Origin: Mastigias papua
Lineage: Eukaryota > Cnidaria > Scyphozoa > Rhizostomeae > Mastigiidae
Length of the DNA stretch: 64,000 nt
Direction of reading: 5' to 3'
Assembly: GCA_964019165.1 (NCBI GenBank)
Contig: OZ025279.1
Coordinates: 9,140,617 to 9,204,616 of the forward strand
The position numbers were made by a program, and so were the translations under genes. Positions 38,370 through 50,819 of this stretch are shown here, piece after piece; the first letter of the stretch is position 1; each line of letters starts with the position of its first letter. Under the pieces are notes generated by a model. It was not told where the DNA came from. It was given only the letters and a program-made list of their open reading frames with translations, and did not search any database.

Positions 38370-40697
38370 GAGTTCTCCTTGTGGTGCTTTTCTAGAAATT
38401 TCTATCGTACTGTCGCAATTCGTCTACTTTACAAGTTTGTCTGTGAACAGCGTTCTTCTTCTCCCACGTGCTCTCTTTCCTACAATTTTACCGGTAAATA
38501 CAAGGTATTCTAGTTTACCTTTTCTCATTATGTGCCCAAAGAAAGACATTTGTCGTTTCAAAATATCTGACATAATGTTGTTGTTTTGAATTGTCTTATT
38601 CAGTACTTCTTCATTGCTGATCTTTTCTGTCCATTTCACTTTTTCCATTTTCCTCAGAAAACACATTTCAGCCGCTTGATCTTCCTGATGTCTGTTTTGT
38701 TTAAGGTCCAGTTTTCACTTTCGTACTGCAATAGTGGTGTAATGTAGCATTTCAAGATTCGGTATCTCAACTGGAATGGCATCTTAAGGTTTGTCGATAT
38801 AGCTTTTATTTCTGTAAATGCGTTTTTTGGCAACTGCAACCCTGCACTTGATGTCTACTGTAAACTTGGCATCAGATGTCATGATGCTTCCAAGATATTT
38901 GAATTGATTTACTTGTTTCAGCATTTCACCATTCAAACTTACTTTTATCTTAGGGGGTTGCTTTTTCTTGTTGAAAACCATCACTTCAGTCTTTGCGCAT
39001 TAATTTGCATTTCAGAATTTTCACATTGTTTTTCAACAGCATCAAGCAATTTCTGTAGATGCTTTTCACTTTCTGCTATAAGAACTGTGTCATTTGCAAA
39101 TCTGATGTTATTTATATTGACACCACCTATTTTTACTCTCTCTAAATTATGTATTGATCTAAGGATGACTTCAGAGTAAAACGAAAAGAGATCCGGTGAC
39201 ATTACACAGCCTTGTCTAACTCCTTTTGCAATTTCTACGAAATTTGAGAGTTGGTCTTTTAGGCGTATGTTCGCTTTTTGCTTAAAGTAGAGATTTTACT
39301 CGAGTCGTAGACCTCTGTCTTGAAAGTCAAGGTCACTGAGCAATTCAAATAGGATGTTGTGCTGAACTCTATCGAAAGCTTTAGTAAAGTCAATGAAGCA
39401 GCAATATAGGTTCTTGTTCACTTCAACACATCTCTTTGCCATATTTTTCAGTACGAACACGGCATTTCTCGTTCCTTTGTCTGGCATAAATCCTACTGAC
39501 ATCCGTAGATTTCTTGATGTCTGCTTGATTTCATTCTGTTTAACAGTACTTTCAGTAGTAATTTTGTTCTGTGGCTCATTACACTTATTGTTCGATAATT
39601 CCCATATTCAATCGCTTTCGGCTTCTTAGGAATTGGTATAAATGTGGATTCCAGAAGTTCATCAACAATGTCCCCATCGTTGTACATTTCATTGAAAAAC
39701 CTCTCAAGAATGCCAACTCCACTATCTCCTAGGTACATTAGAAACTCAACAGCAATTTGATCATTATCAAACGCTTTCCCTTTTTTTCATACATTTCATT
39801 GCTCTGCGTATTTCGTTTTTCAAAATGATTTCGCCTATGAGATGTCATTCAAACTTTATGGTTTCTCTATCTCTATTCTCATTCCCATAAAAGTCTTTAA
39901 TGTACTTCTCCCATATTTTCATTTTATTTTCTTTATCTAGTAAGATCCTTCCTTTTTTATCTTTTATCACATTCCCATCATTTCTGTTTTTCTATCGTTT
40001 TCCAGGAACCTCTTTGATATTTTGATGACATTCTTTAGGATTTATGGTTTTCAATTTTTCAATTTCTTGATACTTCTTCTCAAAGAATTCAGTTTTATTT
40101 TGCATACACATTTATCTTACTCTTTTATCAAGTACCTGGTACTTTCCAGTGTTCCTTTTCATCTTCCTTCTTTCTTCCATTGTTTCTAATATTTTCTCTG
40201 TCATCCACGTTTGCCTTTTACTCTTTTTCTTTGGAACAAATTCCCTTTTGATGTTATTACAGATTTCCTTTTATGTTTCCCAAGTACTTTTCTCCGATAA
40301 TTGCCTCTCTTTCCATAGTACGTTAGCTGCCTTCTGCATGTTTTTTCGTCGTTTGTTTGTTTACTTTTTCGTAGCCGTGCCTCATTCTTACTTCACCTCT
40401 GCGTGTTTTTTTGAAGCAAGTTCCAACACATGCCTCTAGCAGCTGATGATCACTGCAACAGTCTGCACTTGGGTATGTCTTACAGTCTAAAACTGAGTTT
40501 CTCATCCTACTATTCACACAGATGTAATCAATTTGATTCTGCGTCCGATCTCCTGGATTTCTCCAAGTGTAAAGTCTGCTATATCTATTCTTAGAACACG
40601 TATTCGTGATTATCAGTAGATGGGCATTAGAGTTTAAAATTGAAGGGAATAGCTCATTAAGATGGCGTTTTGTAATACCTATAGTAGATAGAAGCAA
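38370..40697 (-). pseudogene. RTE-like LINE: endonuclease C-terminus, RT and 3' end, decayed
   Basis: Minus-strand pieces in order are: an endonuclease tail (TWRNPGDRTQNQIDYICVNS, YPSADCCSDHQLLEACV), RT (ESTFIPIPKKPKAIEYGNYR, SVGFMPDKGTRNAVFVLKN, YCCFIDFTKAFDRVQHNIL, then INNIRFANDTVLIAESEKHL, QFKYLGSIMTSDAKFTVDI), and the RTE-style C-terminus (LLQYESENWTLNKTDIRKIK, QMSFFGHIMRKGKLEYLV, GKRARGRRRTL). The catalytic FADD is FAND. At least eight frames are needed. It lies in intron 1 of gene A, on the gene's strand. Confidence 0.85.
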
Positions 40698-41569
40698 ATT
40701 TTCCTACGGTCATTTTTTATAAGAATAAAGTCTATAAGAATATCAAGCCTCAGAATCACTGAAATTTGATAATTTAACAAATTTAAGCTTCATCAAGGCT
40801 TAGAAAATTTGCTTATTTGAATTTTCTTTAGAAAACAAAACAAATGTGAGCTTCACTTGTTGTGTTTCTGAGTCATTACACTATAATACTACTCAGCAAC
40901 TCTTTGGGGATTGTCAGTTAATCACTTTCCATAAAAATAATATAGTCTATATGAGTATCAATGGTCAAAATCACTAAAATTTAAGAATAATTTAAGAATA
41001 TTCTTAGGCTCAAAATCAAAAAAGTTCAAGGATTTTGAGCCTAAGCGAAAAACTAGGTGTTCTCATAAACAACCGTGTAATGTTATGTGATGCCAAACTA
41101 CGTGCTGAACCTTGGTCAAGAGACAAACAAATTCGTGGTCCTATATAAGAGTATCTACGGAGCTGAATATTGTAATGTTGGGAAGCATCAACTTTATCTG
41201 AAAGTTACAGCTTATTAACTAAGCCCTGCAGTGTAAGAGAATATCATATAAACAACTATGTGTTATACTCAATCATTATTAGGGCTGCTTTTCACGGATT
41301 TTCAATAGATCCCATGCACATATCTGTGCTCAGCATCAAGGACATACCATTTTGTTTCACTTTTCCATTCGATTTCACAGTTAAAGTAGATTAGAGAGCT
41401 AATCTTTTCACATTCAATACTGTTTATCCATTATCCTATCACCAATCTCTCTCTTTTGCAGTAGTGCATAACACACAGCTAGTAAGAGCTTGTACCACCA
41501 TCGATTCTACATAAGTAATGGTTAATTTCAAGTTGCAAAAAGACAAAAGAAATTTGTATCAATACTTAC

Positions 41570-43363
41570 ATCCCATTTAGAATGAGGTAGGTTTGGAGTT
41601 TTATATTGAAGAAAACAATGTCTGTTATAGACAGTGCTACTTTCCCCCTTCCAATAATATGTGATAACTACCAGAGCACCACCTGTTTTGCCTGCCACAT
41701 TCTCTTTAAATATTAGATGTGACCCTGGGTGCAACACTATAAAACTAGATCCTACCAATGTCATACCACCTCCACTATCTCTTGCAACATTTTGTGAGAC
41801 ATTCAATGTACCATTTATATGTATGTTAGAATTAGCTGCATATAAGCCACAACCAAATTTGTTCCTTTCAACTGCATTATTTCCAATAAATCTGATATCA
41901 ACCTTGTAAGTTACAATTGTAGCATGAGAGATCAAGACACTTTGTGTTTCATTAAAGTCATCATCAGGAACATTGTTGTTATTGATTTGTGATCCGATGA
42001 TGTACACTGGAACGGATTCTTCTTTCACAATGTAAGCGTCTGTGACCAGGAATATAGCAGAGCCTACCTGAGCAGTATTGCGAGAAATTTGGCTGCGAAT
42101 AATCTTCAAACTAGGAGCAGTGGAATGTAATACACCCATGAGCCTCACTTTACTAATAATAAGTTTTAAAGCACCACCATACTTTGCCCTGTTATGGCTA
42201 AGTTTGCAATCAATTATACTCAATCTATTCTTCTCAGCATAATCCATGTTTACAAACAGAATTGCACCACCAGTATAACTTCCAATATTATGCATCAAAT
42301 TACAATCTATAAAGGTAACTTTTATTCTTGTGGAGTTTTCTGATAACATGATTGCGACTGCCCCACCACCAACTGCATTGTTCCCTATGAAATGTGAGTC
42401 TACAACTTTCACATTAATATCTGAGCAATTTCCCATCAACTGCATTAATACTCCTCCACCTGCATATGCCAGCTCAAGAGAATTTAATGTATTACTCACA
42501 ACAGGATATACTAGGTTTACTAATGCCTTGTTCTTTGTGAAATTGCAATGCGAAACGTATACAGATTTATTTGTTGCTTCCCTGAAAACAATTGCAACAG
42601 CACCTCCTGTAGACACATTTGAAATTGGAAAGAATGCTGTTAGATTAGCTTTTGGATCCTTAAAGCCTGAACTACCCTTGTTGTATGAAAATCCTACATT
42701 TATTAACTCGATAGATGTATCTAGAGAATTTATGGCCGATCGGTTGTTGTAGGAAAATATACAGTTATGTAATGACAAAAATCGGATATTGAAAACAACA
42801 AGTACAGCTGGAAATTCGCTTCCAAACTCTTTGAAGTTCAAATTATTGAATTCAATAGCATATGAAATGCATGGAACTTTATACGAAGAATTACACCCTA
42901 TCCAAAACACAGCCTCTTCGCTCACTGCTCTGATGTTCGTCCTTAACACCGATGTGAATTCGATGTGTTTTAACAAGTTTGCCTGTCTGTTTAACACTAA
43001 CATCTCTGTCATGTTGTAATCTCCATCCATGAAAATGAAGCTAATAAATTGTGTTACATTTGTTATTTGCTTCATCGTTTGATCATATGCATGTTGAATA
43101 GTGAGGCATGGATTTACAGCTCCTCTATGTATACAATCTAGAGTATTGTTGCCACTGTTAGAGATGTATACGGATAGGTTTGATTCAAAGCGAAGCTGAT
43201 CATCACAGAGCAATGATGCATTTGGAGTAAATGATAATCCGTTTAAATTGTCGAAGTCAGAGAATCGAACTAAGGTTGTATCGCTGCTCTCATCTTCAAG
43301 GGGTTCAACTGTAAGTATCCCCAGAGAAATGACCAAACATATAACATATATTATACGTTGCAT
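41570..43363 (-). CDS. Gene A, exon 1: signal peptide and right-handed beta-helix ectodomain
   Basis: The start is taken at ATG 43363 because MQRIIYVICLVISLGILTV is a good signal peptide; an in-frame ATG at 43399 would add 12 residues. The exon gives 598 residues, ends at GAT|GTAAGT and splices in phase 0 to exon 2. After an N-terminal segment (GNNTLDCIHRGAVNPCLTIQ) it consists of beta-helix coils with N-rich turns and repeated GG turns: GGAVAIVF, GGGVLMQL, GGGAVAIML, TGGAILFVN, YGGALKLII, SGGGMTLVG, TGGALVVI, each after a short S/N-x-F-x-x-N stretch. Many N-x-S/T sites fit an extracellular location. The whole gene (exons at 41570-43363, 34901-35137, 34148-34490, 26151-26866, 25113-25299, 24116-24209 and 19497-19859) would give about 1,240 residues: helix ectodomain, Cys-rich neck, about seven membrane segments and an acidic tail. 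No function is known to me. The family seems expanded in early-branching animals, but that is from memory. Confidence 0.88.
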
Positions 43364-43399
43364 TTTTGTACTCCGACGTGTCAATGTTTGATCGATCAT

Positions 43400-44290
43400 T
43401 CGTGGTAAATATGTTCTGAACCTTACAGGAGGAATCTTGAATCTAATTTGTAGTCAAATTTACAATTATGTCATTATAGGCAATGCATGGGTTGATTCAT
43501 AGGACTTCCCGGACTGCATAATGAGATGGACAGTGACCTTGAGCAACTCTTAGTTTTTGTACCGAATCATGAGCATCCGATTTAACTGCCATGATCTCCT
43601 GTATGTTATGGTATCCCTTAGATTTGTATCCCTTAAAGTTGGTTTTAAAATCTTGCAGGCCCACCAGGCGGCATAATGACCGAAATCTGTGGCATAATAA
43701 ACAAATACAAGTGTAAAATTTTAGGTTTAGTGTCTACTTTGTTAAATTGATATACGGATATAGTGCCTGAGGATAAGTTAATTAGGAGAGAGATCCATAA
43801 CTATTCTGATCAAGAAACTGTTTTAATCCATCTTTTAATCCTTACACAGACAGCAGCAGAAGATTAACAATGTATTTATACGATGTTTACAATTTTCGTG
43901 TTTGTATTCATTTTCTTTAGTTTAGTTTAAGCCACCTTCCTAAATAAAATTGGATTTTGATTATATTTGTTGACAATGCACCGATTGGGTAGCAGAGAAT
44001 AGCATGAAATTTAAGAAAAAGTAGCATGAGATAACTTAAACTCCATGAGACTATCCCATAAAATACGTAGCATAGAATATGGCATAAAATAGCATATATT
44101 CAAATTAGAATTCAAGAATTTTGGCTGGGAGTCAATAAATACTAGTTTCACGAGCTCCCGAAGATCAAACCCATTATGCCAGTCATCGCTGAAAAGAGAC
44201 CATTTTCTTTCGTATCTTGGCACAACTGGTTGTGAATAAGTTTTGAGAGAGCTATGAGATGACAGACAAGAGTGATATAGACGATATTTA
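43400..44290. other. Upstream of gene A, no gene recognised
   Basis: This would hold the promoter of gene A (minus strand, reading away from 43.4 kb). No convincing TATA or initiator was identified. A run of AGCAT-containing words (AAGTAGCATGAGATAA, GTAGCATAGAATATGGC) lies near 44000-44100. Confidence 0.4.
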
Positions 44291-46560
44291 GATTTTTGCT
44301 CTATGGATTACTTCTAGCTACTTTTTATAAATCTGGGAACTGGTTAGTTTCGATGGTTTTCATTAGGAAAACCAAAGGTTTTCGACCTCAAAGCGCTTTT
44401 ATGTTTTGACTTTGGCAATTGCATCCCTGATGTTTCTTAGCTCAATTGTCTGTAACTTTATCTTATCCTTATCTTGGCGTGAGTTTTTGCGTGTATTTTA
44501 ATGCCACGAATGTTTAAACTTCGTCCTTGTTCCCACCTCGGACCAAGAAACATCGACCGGTATTTTTAAAAGTTCACTACCATTCCATTGCAACTGAAAC
44601 GCTGTGGCAATTTGCGCAAGTCATTTTGCAAATCTAACGTTATTTCAAGTAGGTCATTCTCACCGGCGATGGTGTTGTCATCTGCAAGATTACAGATCAC
44701 AGAACCTATGTTACCGAGAAACAAATCATTGATGGAAAAGCTGATTAGCATGGGTCCTAACACTAACTCTTGCGGGGGCTCCACATGTATTTTTTTTGTG
44801 AATAACTTCTAACGGAGCCTGTATTTGCCCTTTGATTTCTATTGTATTTCTGTCCATGCATCATGCAAGGGCTATTGATACTAAACCCATAAGTTGCCAA
44901 CTGTGCGTTAAGGGAGTTTGAAGGGTAAACAGCCATAGGCTTCAGATAACTCCACCCGGATATTCCCTGCAACACCTGGATTGTATAGGCATTTCCTCCA
45001 CTTTCTATCACCCAAATTAGAGCATGCTGAATGCTATATCTCTCCTGAAGTGGCAAAGGATATCCCCGAAATTATTTTGAAACAATTGGACACCTGCTCT
45101 TTTGAGGATTATTTCACAAGTTTTAGAGTGAGCTGAAAGAACACCAGAAGGTTTGAAATTCGACTTTAGAGTTGGGTCTAGATCATTTGACATAGACGAG
45201 ATATGAACCTTGTTCAATTTGCCTGGGAACTCGCAATTAAGCATTGCAGAGTTGATGCAGTCAGTCAGATATGGACAAATATTTCCTTTTGCTTCTTTCA
45301 ATTTGGGGAAAGAAGTGCTTCCACTAGCTGATTTGCCCTTGTCAAGTAACTTCATCTGCCTCATCACCTGAGTTGGGGTCGCAATAAAAAATTGAAAGTT
45401 GTTGTTTCCTGAAGTTAGGTATTTGCCCCTTCATAATGCAAACGCTCTTACAATCTTTAGACTATTCAATTGCTCTCGCAATCGCTCAGTATTTAATTGA
45501 TCGGGAATTACCTTGAAGGTGGGGTCAGTATCAAAGGATTTTATTATAATGTCCGTGAAATGTGTTGAAGGATTCAGCGACTTGTATGTCGTTTGATAGA
45601 ATCTTTGTACCATCATTAATCAATGCTATCTTTTCACACATAGGGTTTGCATCTGTATACAGCTACCTTATAGTTGCCCAAAGCTGCTTACAATTCTGTC
45701 AGATTTGTATTACATGGATTTGAAATAGACCATTTGAGCTTTTTCGTGCAGGTTGACAAGTAAATCTTAATGCCACTCATGAGTTCTGTTTCAGATTTAT
45801 CTTATCATATTGCTTAGGGAGATTCTTTTTGTGCAAAGAGAAACATTTGACGGCAAGTATGGATTTGACCATGTCGCATCATACAGCCAAAAATGCGCGT
45901 TCTGCATCTCACTGTCTCGTATTATGGCATATTTGATACGTAGCGGGTTGGCGTCAAAGTTCCTAGCTTAATGATAATAGTTGTTTTCAGTACAGTGTTT
46001 TGTATTATAATCAAGTAGCCCTTCCTTATCCAGATTCTGTCTCCTTCGGCCCCCAAACAATTTGGATTTGAGACACCTGGTTTAGATCTTGTGATCATGA
46101 TCACTAAGATTTGTAGCGAAAAACGCGGAGTGTATGAAAAATGTTTACAGCTTGTGTGCATTACACGAGCGCAATAACCATTTGGAGACTTAAAGCACAT
46201 TGAACGTTTGACTGGGTTATGGAGATTTTGTTCTTGAATAAATTATGGCAAATCTTTGTCACCTGGTTCTCAATTAAAGTCCCCAAAGAACATTACATTA
46301 TCAGATCTAGAATGTCCGTCTATCGACAGAGATATCTCCTCTACAAGGTGCTGTGAGTCTTGCTTTGGCGGCTTATAAATGAGCACTATTTAACCATTTT
46401 TATTTCTTTACATTAACTCAAATGCTGCAACTTGAATGTTTTGATGCGTACCAAGAACATTCATGTGTCCTGAACTTGGGCTTTCTCTAACACATACCAA
46501 CGATCCACCACTGCTTCTGGATACGTATAAACTGTATGGTTTTTGAGCCTGTAGTGTCTC
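44290..46560 (-). pseudogene. CR1/jockey-like LINE: endonuclease plus RT, decayed
   Basis: On the minus strand, in order: an endonuclease C-terminal part (VLIYKPPKQDSQHLVEEISL, DNVMFFGDFN, NLHNPVK, CFKSPNGYC), a linker (FDTDPTFKVIPDQLNTERL), then RT (ASGSTSFPKLKEAKGNICPY, LTDCINSAMLNCEFPGKL, SGVLSAHSKTCEIILKRA, RYSIQHALIWVIESGGNAYT, GPMLISFSINDLFLGNIGSV, CNLADDNTIAGENDLLEITL). The catalytic ADD is kept within CNLADD. Downstream the text (IRGIKIHAK) decays by 44290. Multiple stops and shifts occur. Confidence 0.82.
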
Positions 46561-46570
46561 CGTGTACGCA

Positions 46571-47473
46571 ATACCGTAAAGACTGTTAAGCTCCCGGGGG
46601 CTTATTTGTCAGAAACGATTTTGCGATTGGGGGCTTATTCTAGGGGGGCTTATTAAATCTACAGGTCCTGGGGTCTGCTAAGCACAGTATTTTACATTAT
46701 TTTTTGCACTCTAAAAATGTTGTTGGTGTTTTCTTCGCAGACGAATGTGAATCGCTAGTTGGACATATTCACACTGAAATTTCTAGTTTGATGACTGTGA
46801 TAGTGCTTGTGTTAGAACTTACAAAAGGACTCTGACTGAATTAAGATTGAACTCCCAAGAGGACTTGACTTTGTACAAAAATGATTCTCGTTTGAATAGT
46901 TGTTTTTTAGTTGAATGCATCGCAAACGGGTGTTTTTCTTGCTGTTCTTCCTACGCTGTGCTTTTGGTCTAGGCCATTTCGAAAATACATAACAATGACG
47001 AAATTCCTCAATGCAGCACCCAAAAACACTTTGAAGGCAAAAGTCACTGGGAAAAGAAAATGAGAAGTTGAATTAGTGGTTCCAACGAAATACCATGCGG
47101 ATACGAATAGCGAAAGAATATCATAGCAGAAGAATATCATAGCAGAAGAATATCAAATATTCTTTACAAGAAACTGGTAGAAACGAAAAATACTTTGAAA
47201 CACTTTGAGTTAAATGTAGATAGAGATGGCATCAAGGAGGGGAAAGTTGGGAAGACAGTTGCTTGGGTCAAATATCAGCCCAAATAAACAGATAGACAGC
47301 TGAATGTTCTGATTTTCTTTTGTTTTTGACCTGCATTATTCTGAGCACAAGCAAATCCCATGGGGGCTTAATCGAGGGTGGGGGCTTATCTGAGGGTGGG
47401 ACTTATTTGTCAGAAACTATCTTAAGGGTAGGGACTTATTCGAAGGAGGGGGTTTGATCGAGTCTTTACGATA
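46571..47473. mobile_element. MITE-like element with CCGTAAAGACT ends
   Basis: The left end ATACCGTAAAGACT and the complement of the right end, ATATCGTAAAGACT, are inverted. Each end is followed by G-rich text with GGGGGCTTATT/GGGACTTATT words. CTTATTTGTCAGAAAC is repeated directly inside both ends (46611 and 47405). The interior is about 700 bp without a supportable ORF. No target duplication is clear. Confidence 0.5.
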
Positions 47474-48268
47474 TCGATCAATCCAGAATGCAGACGAAGA
47501 ATAAGAAAACGACATATTCCACACTCAGCATGCTCAATAATCATTTAACAAACAATAATTATAAAAGAGCAAAGCGTGTCTCTATCAAGTGTCCTGGGTA
47601 CGAGTCCCTAATCAAGAAAGTAACATGTCATTGTCTTCAAGTTCATTTGTGCTTATTCACACTGCAGAGCCATTTGTTTTAAATTGTCTTGTTGGAACAG
47701 ATGAGTCATGTTTGTTTCAGCAATTGCTTATACGTCAATTTTACGTCTACAGTGCATTTGTTATACAGTTTTGTCTGATATAGGGCATAAATATTCCTAG
47801 TTTGGATTTGTTGAGGTGGATGAGTTTTAGTTCATTAATACAGTCTGCCTTATTTGGAGCCAAGTCTGTCTATATGGAAGCAAGTCTGCCTTATTTGGAG
47901 GCAGTTATGCCAATTCAGATTCCTTGGCTTTTACTACAGGTTGCTCTGTTTTCCTCTTAATGTTCTTCTTAATCTTCATCTGTGTATGCATATCTCGGTG
48001 CGAATCACATCTCAGGATTGATGGTACCGTAAAATAAGTTTATGTTCAAAATTTAGAAAATTAGACGCTAACTATTTTTCTGTTTCATTTTAATTGGGTT
48101 GTTCACGATCAAATAAGATACTAGCAGTTTTCATTGCCGATCAATGCAGTTTTCAGTTCTTTACCTCTTCGATCTCTTTCTCAAGTTTTAGACAATTACT
48201 TACTTTCTGGCCTGCTAGTCTCCCCTCGTTACACCTGTAGACGAGGCTGCAAGGGCGTTTAGATATAC
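47474..48268. other. No gene recognised
   Basis: A minor internal repeat, (CC)AAGTCTG.CTATATGGA / AAGTCTGCCTTATTTGGA, occurs near 47840-47910. No exon or RNA gene could be supported. Confidence 0.45.
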
Positions 48269-48822
48269 TTACCTTGTGTCTTCTATTAGTATTTCAAGGA
48301 CCTTGTGTCTTCTATTAGTATTTCAAAGGACCTTGTGCCTTCTATTAGTATTTCAAGGACCTTGTGTCTTCTATTAGTATTTCAAGGACCTTGTGTCTTC
48401 TATTAGTATTTCAAGGACCTTGTGTCTTCTATTAGTATTTCAAGGACCTTGTGTCTTCTATTAGTATTTCAAGGACCTTGTGTCTTCTATTAGTATTTCA
48501 AGGACCTTGTGTCTTCTATTAGTATTTCAAGGACCTTGTGTCTTCTATTAGTATTTCAAGGACCTTGTGTCTTCTATTAGTGTTTCAAGGACCTTGTGTC
48601 TTCTATTAGTATTTCAAGGACCTTGTGTCTTCTATTAGTATTTCAAGGACCTTGTGTCTTCTATTAGTATTTCAAGGACCTTGTGTCTTCTATTAGTGTT
48701 TCAAGGACCTTGTGTCTTCTATTAGTATTTCAAGGACCTTGTGTCTTCTATTAGTATTTCAAGGACCTTGTGTCTTCTATTAGTATTTCAAGGATCTTTT
48801 GTCTTCTATTAATATTTCAAGG
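48269..48822 (+). repeat. 29-bp minisatellite, about 19 copies
   Basis: The unit is ACCTTGTGTC TTCTATTAGT ATTTCAAGG. Copies are almost identical. Scattered variants include a GTGCCT unit, an extra A in one AAAGG junction, TGTTTC for TATTTC twice, and a diverged last unit (ATCTTTTGTC...AATATTTC). The divergence at one edge is typical of arrays grown by unequal exchange. Confidence 0.95.
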
Positions 48823-50492
48823 ATTTGGATGGGGCTAAACCCTGCCCTTTTTGTCAGGTCATACGTACCTGTCTGTGTCGGGGTTTTTTCGAATGACAGC
48901 TTTTACGTAGTCAATGCCTTGTGTCGTTTCTCCTGCGTGATGTTTAATTCTGATGTCTCCTGCAATTAATTCTTTTTCTCTTATTGACTAGCGAATTCTT
49001 AGATCTCTTCTAGTATTCCTCGCTGAAGTCGTTATGATCACTTTCTTTTATTGAAGGGCGGTGCTCGGTTTTACCACTATTGATTTGGGCTTTTTTCGCC
49101 ATTTATTTTGATCCAATGTGAAGTTTGTTGTACGCACCCTCTGGGAGTTGAAAGTAGGCTTTGTTGATCTAACTCTCGGACATATGAACTCTGACAGTTG
49201 GAGCTTAGGTCCATCCAATAATTTGTTAATAATGTTTTGCTTGCCTTCTAATATGTCTTTCTGGGGACATTATCGGATACAGGGACAGAACTCCTATCAA
49301 ATAAATGTTTGTTTCAATTTTTCAGCGTCTGTCGTGCTGGAAACATGCTTTTTATAATTCATTCAAAGTGATATCCCTTTAGTCTACTTCAATATAAACA
49401 TTCAGTCCAAGAACTAAGACAAAAATAAAACACTTCTCTCTTTTAGAGAGTCGTACACTTGGGGGACTTGAATTAATTTTCAAGGCTCATAAAATGCCTT
49501 CTCAGTTGTATTTTGAATAAGCGGAGCGCTGACAGTTCTTTTTTGTTGTAGTTCGCTCTAATAATAGTACATGCTTATACTGGGTATATATCTTATCAGT
49601 AATCAAGATACTATTATCTATAGGGGCACTGTCCAAGTTAACGTAAAAAATTAGAGATGAAATACATTGCAATACAATGACTGGAAAGTTAAAATTAGCA
49701 TTTGAAGCTTGCATATTGCCACTGCTCTGAGGCATGCACTATGAAACAGCCTGATGGCTCATAAAGTTGCTCGTTATGTTCCCTTCTCCTCATCTGAAAA
49801 GAGTCTTAACGACTTTCTTACGGAGAATCCAGTTAAAAGGGGATGTTTGCAATAAGAATGGACCGGTACATATTTCTCAGACAATTTCAAGTCGTGAAGT
49901 GTCTCCTCCTGACTTCAAAGTGCAGACAATATAATGCTACTTGGGCATAATTGGGAGCAGAGTTAAAATAAATTAGACTCAATATGTAGTTTTGACAATA
50001 ATTGTGATAGTTCCTTGGATTGTCATCAGGCTTTTGAGTGCACATAGAGCTTTGAACCCAACCGTGCTGCAAACTCTCCTTCCTAACTTATGCATATAGC
50101 AGAAGAATTAGCATCAACCTCGTGTCTATTCTAGAGCTTGATCCTTGTAAATTGTTGAATAACTTATAAGAGTACCGTTGTACATCAAAGCGTGTTTCCC
50201 CAATACATAAAAGAGTATTTAAGGTCTGGTAATGACCCGAGTGTCAGCTTAAACATCTTTATGAGATGTGGATCCGCCATCAAGTGACGTGAGCGCTCCT
50301 GATAGGCTGCCTACCTGTTCCTCATCTAGATGAGGAGTATAAAAATTGTAGTGTTTTGTACCCATCGATATGCACCGAGTGCAAACCCAGGTTACAGCCT
50401 CGGCCAGACGAACCTACCTGTCACTCAACATTTATCCAACTGTAATGAATATGATTATTATGATTATTATTAATTATTATGATTATTATCTT
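48823..50492. other. No gene recognised
   Basis: A minus-strand stretch near 48870-48990 reads REKELIAGDIRIKHHAGETT, then QGIDYVKAVIRKNPDTDRYV, in one open frame. It looks like a decayed coding fragment, but I cannot place it. An ATTATTATG-type simple repeat lies at 50448-50490. Nothing else could be supported. Confidence 0.35.
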
Positions 50493-50819
50493 TGCCTCTA
50501 TATTCTGGAATTGACTGTCGGATTTGAAACTAATCTGTTGACCAATGCTGTACGTAAAGCCAAAAAGTATGAAGATTTGATAAGACTCCAACAACATCAG
50601 TTTGATAGCGTTAAGTTTATCAGTCTGTCTATAAGTACTTTAGGAGTCTTCTCTCTTCAGTCAAATGACTTTCTTATCATGCTCAAAGAGATTGGTTTTG
50701 ACGACAAACATATAAACTATATTACAAGGACATTAACAGGCATTGTCATACGATCTACATACTACGTGTTTTGCAAACGAGGTAAAGAATGGGAAAGTCC
50801 AGAGCTTCTATTTATTTAA
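50493..50819 (+). pseudogene. Retroelement C-terminal domain fragment
   Basis: The frame reads LYILELTVGFETNLLTNAVR, KAKKYEDLIRLQQHQFDSVK, FISLSISTLGVFSLQSNDFL, GIVIRSTYYVFCKRGKEW, then SPELLFI and a stop. The pattern (ELTVGFE.NL..N..RK..KY, LS.S.LGVF, IR.TYYIFC) matches the C-terminus of a LINE-like retroelement widespread in marine invertebrates, as I remember it. The RT domain is absent, so this is a truncated copy preceded by a simple repeat. Confidence 0.55.

Larger units (their letters stand above)
35138..41569 (-). other. Gene A, intron 1 (6.4 kb)
   Basis: It is bounded by donor GAT|GTAAGT (41570/41569) and acceptor AACAG (35138). It contains a hAT-type MITE, a Tc1-type MITE, a dispersed repeat and an RTE LINE. 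The rest (35.2-36.7, 37.7-38.3 and 40.7-41.5 kb) shows no supportable gene. A loose duplication of about 60 bp (AGTCTATA.GA.TATCAA...AAATCACT.AAATTT) occurs at about 40728-40790 and 40934-40995. GGGGGGGG runs near 37880 are homopolymer only. Confidence 0.75.

Noticed and set aside
42330..42752. 140-residue plus-strand ORF opposite gene A exon 1
   Set aside because: It is the antisense shadow of the beta-helix exon, with no splice or start context of its own.
47580..47640. tRNA-like B box (GGGTACGAGTCCC)
   Set aside because: No box A at the right distance and no cloverleaf stems could be formed.
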